DNA of 64,000 bases. Origin: Stygiobacter electus (GTDB taxonomy: Bacteria; Bacteroidota; Ignavibacteria; Ignavibacteriales; Melioribacteraceae). The stretch spans positions 186,001 through 250,000 of the forward strand of contig JARGDL010000003.1 in assembly GCA_029210465.1 (NCBI GenBank), in the 5' to 3' direction. This document shows positions 59,987 through 64,000 of this stretch, piece by piece. Both the position numbers and the translations under genes were made by a program. Positions within the stretch are counted from its first letter, which is position 1. Every line of letters starts with the position of its first letter. A model generated the notes under the pieces. It saw only the letters and a program-made list of their open reading frames with translations. It ran no database searches and was not told the DNA's origin.

Positions 59987-60718
59987 ATGATTGAAATAAA
60001 AAATCTTCATAAGTCTTTCGGAGTTAACCATGTTTTACGTGGTGTTAACTTAGATATTATTCAAGGTGAATCATTAGCTATAATTGGAAGAAGTGGCTGT
60101 GGCAAAAGTGTTCTACTTAAACACATTGTTGCTCTATTATTTCCTGATGACGGTTTTGTTAAGTTTAATGGTAGAATTATTCACGAAATGACAACTCAAG
60201 AACTTTATGAGATGAGAAGAAAATTTGGATTTCTTTTTCAAGGTGCTGCCCTTTTTGATTCGATGACCGTTGAAGAAAATGTTTCTTTGCCTTTAGTTGA
60301 AACGCAAAAACATTTATCCAAATCTGAAATAAAAAAAATTGTTGAAGAGAAATTAGATTTAGTTGGATTAAAAAATATTGGCAAATTAAAACCAGCTGAA
60401 CTTTCAGGTGGAATGAAAAAAAGAGTTGGGTTAGCAAGAGCTTTGGTTACCAATCCAGAATATATTTTATATGATGAACCCACAACTGGACTTGATCCCG
60501 TAATGTCCGATGCAATTGATGATTTAATAAAAGAATTAAACCAAAAAATTAGTGTTACTTCAATTATTGTTACTCATGATATGTTCAGTGTAAAAAATGT
60601 TGCTGATAAAATTGCAATGATGCACGATGGAAAAATTTACTTTCAAGGTTCTTATGAAGAATTAATAAACAGCAATGATTCTGTAATTCAAAAATTTATA
60701 CAAAGATCAGGGTTTTAA
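59987..60718 (+). CDS. MlaF-like ABC ATPase (phospholipid transport)
   Basis: A 243-residue ATPase of the MlaF/Ttg2A type. Motifs: Walker A GRSGCGKS at 34-41, Q-loop LFQGAALFDSMTVEENV (the GAALFDS form is characteristic of MlaF-type subunits), signature LSGGMKKRVGLARAL, Walker B YILYDEPTTGLDP and the H-loop VTHDM. Such ATPases power the MlaE permease in lipid transport between membranes. No mlaE or mlaD gene lies beside it here; the neighbours are the cytochrome gene and radA. It may work with permease genes elsewhere. The ATG follows the cytochrome stop by seven bases. Confidence 0.88.
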   Translation: MIEIKNLHKSFGVNHVLRGVNLDIIQGESLAIIGRSGCGKSVLLKHIVALLFPDDGFVKFNGRIIHEMTTQELYEMRRKFGFLFQGAALFDSMTVEENVSLPLVETQKHLSKSEIKKIVEEKLDLVGLKNIGKLKPAELSGGMKKRVGLARALVTNPEYILYDEPTTGLDPVMSDAIDDLIKELNQKISVTSIIVTHDMFSVKNVADKIAMMHDGKIYFQGSYEELINSNDSVIQKFIQRSGF

Positions 60719-60719
60719 T

Positions 60720-62069
60720 TTGTCAAAAAACAAAATTAAATATGTTTGCTCATCCTGCGGATACGAATCATTAAAATGGCTTGGTAAATGTCCATCCTGC
60801 GAAAGTTGGAATACCTTCAGCGAGGAACTAGTTGAAGAGAGAAAAACTTCACTCAAAAAAAATTATGATGAAACTAAAATCAATAAACTCGATACAAAAT
60901 TCATTGAATCAGAAAAAAGAATATTAACAAGCATACAAGAATTCGATAGAGTTTTGGGTGGTGGAATAATGCCTGGTTCGATTGTGTTAATCGGCGGCGA
61001 TCCTGGAATTGGTAAATCAACTTTAGTAATGCAAGCCGCATCAAAAATTAGTGAACCAGTTTTGTATGTAACCGGAGAAGAATCTTTTAACCAAATTAAT
61101 CTCCGTGCAAAAAGATTAAATGTTAACAATGAAAATATTTCTATAATTACAGAAACAGATTTGGATATAATTATTTCCGCTATTGAAAAAACTAAACCCA
61201 AAGTTGTAATAGTTGATTCAATTCAAACAACTTATAAATCAGATTTTGATAATGCCCCGGGTACAATCACACAAATTCGGGAATGTACTGTTGAATTAAT
61301 GCAACTTGCAAAAAAATCACATTGTGCAATTATTATCATTGGTCACGTAACAAAAGAAGGAATGATTGCTGGACCAAAAGTTCTTGAACATATTGTTGAT
61401 ACAGTTTTACAATTTGAAGGTGAAAGAAGTTATTCATACAGAATTTTACGTGCACAAAAAAACAGATTTGGCAGTACAAATGAAATTGGAATTTTTGAAA
61501 TGCATGATAATGGTTTGCAAGAAGTTTTAAATCCAAGTGAAATATTTTTAAGTGAAAGAGAAAAACAAACTACTGGCTCTGTAGTTACAGCAAGCATTGA
61601 AGGCACACGACCAATTTTACTTGAAGTTCAGGCGCTTGTAACTCCTTCATCTTATGGCAACCCACAAAGAGTAGCAACTGGATTTGATTACAGAAGATTA
61701 TCTATTCTTTTAGCTGTTTTGGAAAAGAGAGCAAATTTAAGATTATCTGTTCATAATGTTTTTTTAAATATTGCAGGTGGAATACGAATTGATGAACCGG
61801 CTGTTGATTTAGCTATTTGTTCTTCTATTGCTTCTAATTTTTTAGATAAACACACTAAGAGTGATACGGTTGTAATCGGTGAAATTGGATTAGGCGGAGA
61901 AGTAAGAAGTGTAAATCATATTGAAAAAAGAATTCAGGAAGCCGCTAAACTTGGTTTCAAAAAAATTATCATTCCGTCGAATAATTTAAAATCTATTAAA
62001 ACAAAAAATTCAATTGAAATAATACCAGTCGATAATTTACATTCTGCCCTTTCAAAAATTTTCGAATAG
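60720..62069 (+). CDS. radA: DNA repair protein RadA (branch-migration helicase)
   Basis: A 449-residue recombination protein. The N-terminal zinc finger has four Cys in YVCSSCGYESLKWLGKCPSCESW. The RecA-like core has Walker A GGDPGIGKST near 91-100, the Walker B-like PKVVIVDSIQT and the RadA-specific KNRFGSTNEIG. The C-terminal domain (about 290-449) is Lon-protease-like. Together they stimulate branch migration during recombination. The start is TTG at 60720, one base after the preceding stop, with AGGG in the upstream gene; no upstream ATG competes. The gene is followed at nine bases by pabB. Confidence 0.96.
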   Translation: MSKNKIKYVCSSCGYESLKWLGKCPSCESWNTFSEELVEERKTSLKKNYDETKINKLDTKFIESEKRILTSIQEFDRVLGGGIMPGSIVLIGGDPGIGKSTLVMQAASKISEPVLYVTGEESFNQINLRAKRLNVNNENISIITETDLDIIISAIEKTKPKVVIVDSIQTTYKSDFDNAPGTITQIRECTVELMQLAKKSHCAIIIIGHVTKEGMIAGPKVLEHIVDTVLQFEGERSYSYRILRAQKNRFGSTNEIGIFEMHDNGLQEVLNPSEIFLSEREKQTTGSVVTASIEGTRPILLEVQALVTPSSYGNPQRVATGFDYRRLSILLAVLEKRANLRLSVHNVFLNIAGGIRIDEPAVDLAICSSIASNFLDKHTKSDTVVIGEIGLGGEVRSVNHIEKRIQEAAKLGFKKIIIPSNNLKSIKTKNSIEIIPVDNLHSALSKIFE

Positions 62070-62077
62070 TTGTTTTC

Positions 62078-63043
62078 ATGAAAAGTAATATCAGCAATGC
62101 CATTCTTAATATGAATAAATTTGGAAAGGAAAAAATTCCATTCCTTTTCATAATTGATTTCGAATTAGAAAATGCTTTTGTGTTTCCAATTTCAGATTTG
62201 GATAAAGAAAATGTTCATTTTAAAATAAATCACAAACAGGAACAAATCTTAACTAAAGAAATAAAGTTTAGAAAAACACCTGTTAATTTTAATATCTATA
62301 AAAAATCATTTGATTATGTTAATGAAGAAATAAAAAAAGGAAACAGTTACTTAACTAACTTAACTTTTCCGACAGAAATAAATATCAATTTATCGTTAGA
62401 AGAAATTTTTATTTTCAGTAATGCAAAGTATAAACTACTTTTCAAAAACGAGTTTGTTGTTTTCTCTCCAGAAACATTTGTAAAAATTGAAGATGGAATA
62501 ATTTCATCATATCCGATGAAAGGAACAATTGATGCAGGTATTCCAAACGCAAAAGAAATATTACTAAATGATGAAAAAGAGTTAGCAGAACATATTACAA
62601 TTGTTGATTTAATTCGAAATGATTTGAGCATTGTAGCAAAAAATGTTTATGTAGATAAATTCAGATACATTGAAAAAATTAAAACAAATGAGAAAGAACT
62701 ATTTCAAGTAAGTTCAAAAATTGTTGGCGAGCTAGAACAAAATTATAATGAAAAGATTGGTGAAATTATTTTTTCTTTATTACCCGCAGGTTCAATCAGC
62801 GGCGCTCCAAAGAAAAAAACAATTGAAATAATTAAGTCAGCAGAAATTGATAATCGTGGTTTTTACACTGGTGTCTTTGGAATTTTTGACGGCAACAATT
62901 TAGACAGTGCAGTTATGATTCGCTTTATTGAAAATAAAAATGGTAAATTAATTTATCGCAGTGGCGGTGGAATAACATATTTAAGTGATGTAAATTTAGA
63001 ATATCAAGAACTAATTGATAAAGTATATGTCCCAATTATTTGA
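62078..63043 (+). CDS. pabB: Aminodeoxychorismate synthase component I (PabB-like)
   Basis: A 321-residue member of the chorismate-binding family, the first step of p-aminobenzoate and folate synthesis. Motifs are NSYLTNLTFPT, FVVFSPETFV, SSYPMKGTID (the GTI region of PabB), ITIVDLIRNDLS, LPAGSISGAPKKKTIEII and RGFYTGVFGIFD. It is shorter than E. coli PabB (453) because the N-terminal domain is reduced. The length is usual for Bacteroidota homologues. Anthranilate synthase TrpE is a relative, but the pabC neighbour favours PabB. The next gene overlaps by 17 bases. Confidence 0.93.
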   Translation: MKSNISNAILNMNKFGKEKIPFLFIIDFELENAFVFPISDLDKENVHFKINHKQEQILTKEIKFRKTPVNFNIYKKSFDYVNEEIKKGNSYLTNLTFPTEININLSLEEIFIFSNAKYKLLFKNEFVVFSPETFVKIEDGIISSYPMKGTIDAGIPNAKEILLNDEKELAEHITIVDLIRNDLSIVAKNVYVDKFRYIEKIKTNEKELFQVSSKIVGELEQNYNEKIGEIIFSLLPAGSISGAPKKKTIEIIKSAEIDNRGFYTGVFGIFDGNNLDSAVMIRFIENKNGKLIYRSGGGITYLSDVNLEYQELIDKVYVPII

Positions 63044-63629
63044 AACAATAAAATTGCAAAACAAAAAGTTGTTTAATATTGAATATCACAACGAAAGAAT
63101 GAACAACTCAAGAAGAAATTTATTTGGTACAGAAGATAAAATTAATCTTGAAGAAGTAATCAAAATACCAGATGGAATTTCAAACAATGTCTTTAAATGC
63201 CGCGTTGTGTATTCAGAAAAAATTACAGACATTGAATTTCAACCTTACTACGAAAAGAAGGTAAATTCACTTCAAGCAATTAATGTTGATTGGATTGATT
63301 ATTCATATAAATATTTAGATCGGTCAAATCTTCAAAAACTTTTATGCAAATGTATAGCTGATGACGTTCTAATAATTAAAAATGGATTCGTTGCAGATAC
63401 AACATATTCTAACGTAGTTTTTTATGATGGCAAAAATTATTTTACACCAAACACTCCTTTGCTAAAAGGGACAAAAAGAGAAAAACTTTTGCGTGAAGGA
63501 ATAATTAAAGAAACAGAGATTAAAATTTCAGATATAAATAATTATCAGTCATTGTTTTTAATCAATGCAATGTTAGATATTGATAAAGCAAAAGCAATTC
63601 CAACAAATAAAATAATTACAAATGGATAA
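63027..63629 (+). CDS. pabC: Aminodeoxychorismate lyase (class IV aminotransferase family, PabC-like)
   Basis: A 200-residue PLP enzyme expected to cleave aminodeoxychorismate to p-aminobenzoate and pyruvate. It is of fold type IV, with LFETIKLQNKKLFNIEYHNERMNNSRR near the start (the HxxR entry), a candidate PLP Lys in SYKYLDRS and the loop LIIKNGFVADTTYSNVVF; the late TPLLKGTKRE is typical. The length is short for the family (E. coli PabC 269). The start is the ATG at 63027, in the overlap with pabB; an in-frame TTG at 63015 is less likely. Together with PabB it makes a coupled pair; a glutaminase (PabA) is not in the window. A branched-chain or D-amino-acid transaminase activity cannot be excluded. 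Confidence 0.88.
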   Translation: MSQLFETIKLQNKKLFNIEYHNERMNNSRRNLFGTEDKINLEEVIKIPDGISNNVFKCRVVYSEKITDIEFQPYYEKKVNSLQAINVDWIDYSYKYLDRSNLQKLLCKCIADDVLIIKNGFVADTTYSNVVFYDGKNYFTPNTPLLKGTKREKLLREGIIKETEIKISDINNYQSLFLINAMLDIDKAKAIPTNKIITNG

Positions 63630-64000
63630 AGTCAAATTAAGTTTTATTCTTCGCATTATTTTGGGATTAACTTTTATATTTTCTGCTTACACAAAGTTTA
63701 TTTCGCCCGGAATAATTGAAGTAGTTTTAGTAGATAACAAAATTGCAAACACTCGAGAAACTGCGGCAATATATTCCAACATTTTAATTTCACTTGAATT
63801 TGCATTAGGTTTTCTTTTGTTACAAAAAAATTTCATCAAAAAAATTGTCCTCCCAATCTCATTCTTCTTTTTACTAATCTTTTCAATTTATTTAATCTAC
63901 ACTGGATATTTTATTGGTGATAATCAAAATTGTGGTTGTTTCGGAACAATGATTGAAATGTCTCCAACAGAATCTTTAATTAAAAATATTGTATTGATGA
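63623..64000 (+). CDS. MauE/DoxX-like membrane protein (3' truncated by window edge)
   Basis: The first 126 residues of a membrane protein. ATG 63623 overlaps the pabC stop by seven bases. The sequence has spans at about 8-25, 50-65 and 73-93, an opening LRIILGLTFIFSAYTKFISP typical of MauE/DoxX proteins, and the later CGCFG motif (about 110-114), a candidate redox Cys pair. MauE/DoxX-type proteins with such Cys pairs take part in thiol or disulphide chemistry. The gene continues beyond the window. Confidence 0.8.

Overview
The window looks like an AT-rich, gene-dense chromosomal segment of a Gram-negative bacterium of the Bacteroidota/Chlorobi/Ignavibacteriota group, most likely an Ignavibacteriales relative. 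The evidence is: two secreted hydrolases with type IX secretion (T9SS)-style C-terminal sorting domains (the YNYPNPFN-type tail at 37511-38749 and a GVYFYVV tail at 48622-50247), BamD, Lgt and LolA-like envelope proteins, a NapC/NirT-type multiheme cytochrome, and frequent TTG starts. No rRNA, tRNA, CRISPR array, transposase or phage gene was seen, and no gap without a gene exceeds 300 bases. The placement is inferred from protein style, not from a marker-gene tree.

Layout. 1-1264: 3' part of a PAS hybrid histidine kinase, followed by a hexamer-based tandem repeat (1266-1427). 1559-4431: coupled aspartate-type aminotransferase and ATP-dependent PEP carboxykinase, then a REP-like hairpin and a small lipoprotein. 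4956-8177 (minus): a signalling trio (PAS/GAF histidine kinase, HDOD protein, small HD-GYP-associated-type domain). 8249-9445: second aspartate-type aminotransferase. 9446-19236 (minus): aroE, a TPR protein, a galactokinase homologue that has lost its catalytic residues, a small unknown, sucC, a LolA-like protein with an ABC-2 exporter, and an AmpG-like transporter with a large periplasmic insert. 19385-22221: lipoprotein, NtrC-type regulator and its partner kinase-receiver.

22218-35413 (minus) is the main accessory block. It encodes a compact type IV pilus/type II secretion-like machine: two tandem non-canonical pilins, PilC, PilB, PilT, a PilM-PilN fusion, a PilO-like protein and a secretin. 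A giant hybrid kinase and a receiver-DHp protein lacking an ATPase domain follow on the same strand. 35630-38749 (minus): aspS and an M28 peptidase. 38894-40784: an Lrp/AsnC regulator overlapping glnA. 40850-44661 (minus): an rRNA m5C methyltransferase, an unknown, a TolB-like propeller and lgt. 44791-47217: a NarL-type kinase, regulator and membrane protein. 47338-55040 (minus): ccmBA, a secreted metalloprotease, a VCBS-repeat protein, a thioesterase, bamD, an unknown and htpX. 55295-58338 (minus): an RluE-type pseudouridine synthase and priA. 58477-64000: a heptaheme membrane cytochrome, an MlaF-like ATPase, radA, pabB, pabC and a truncated MauE/DoxX-like membrane protein.

The strongest leads are the short-leader pilins and their machine, the dead galactokinase homologue, the heptaheme cytochrome with a CX3CH first site, the AmpG-like protein with a new periplasmic domain, and several signalling proteins with missing or degenerate domains.
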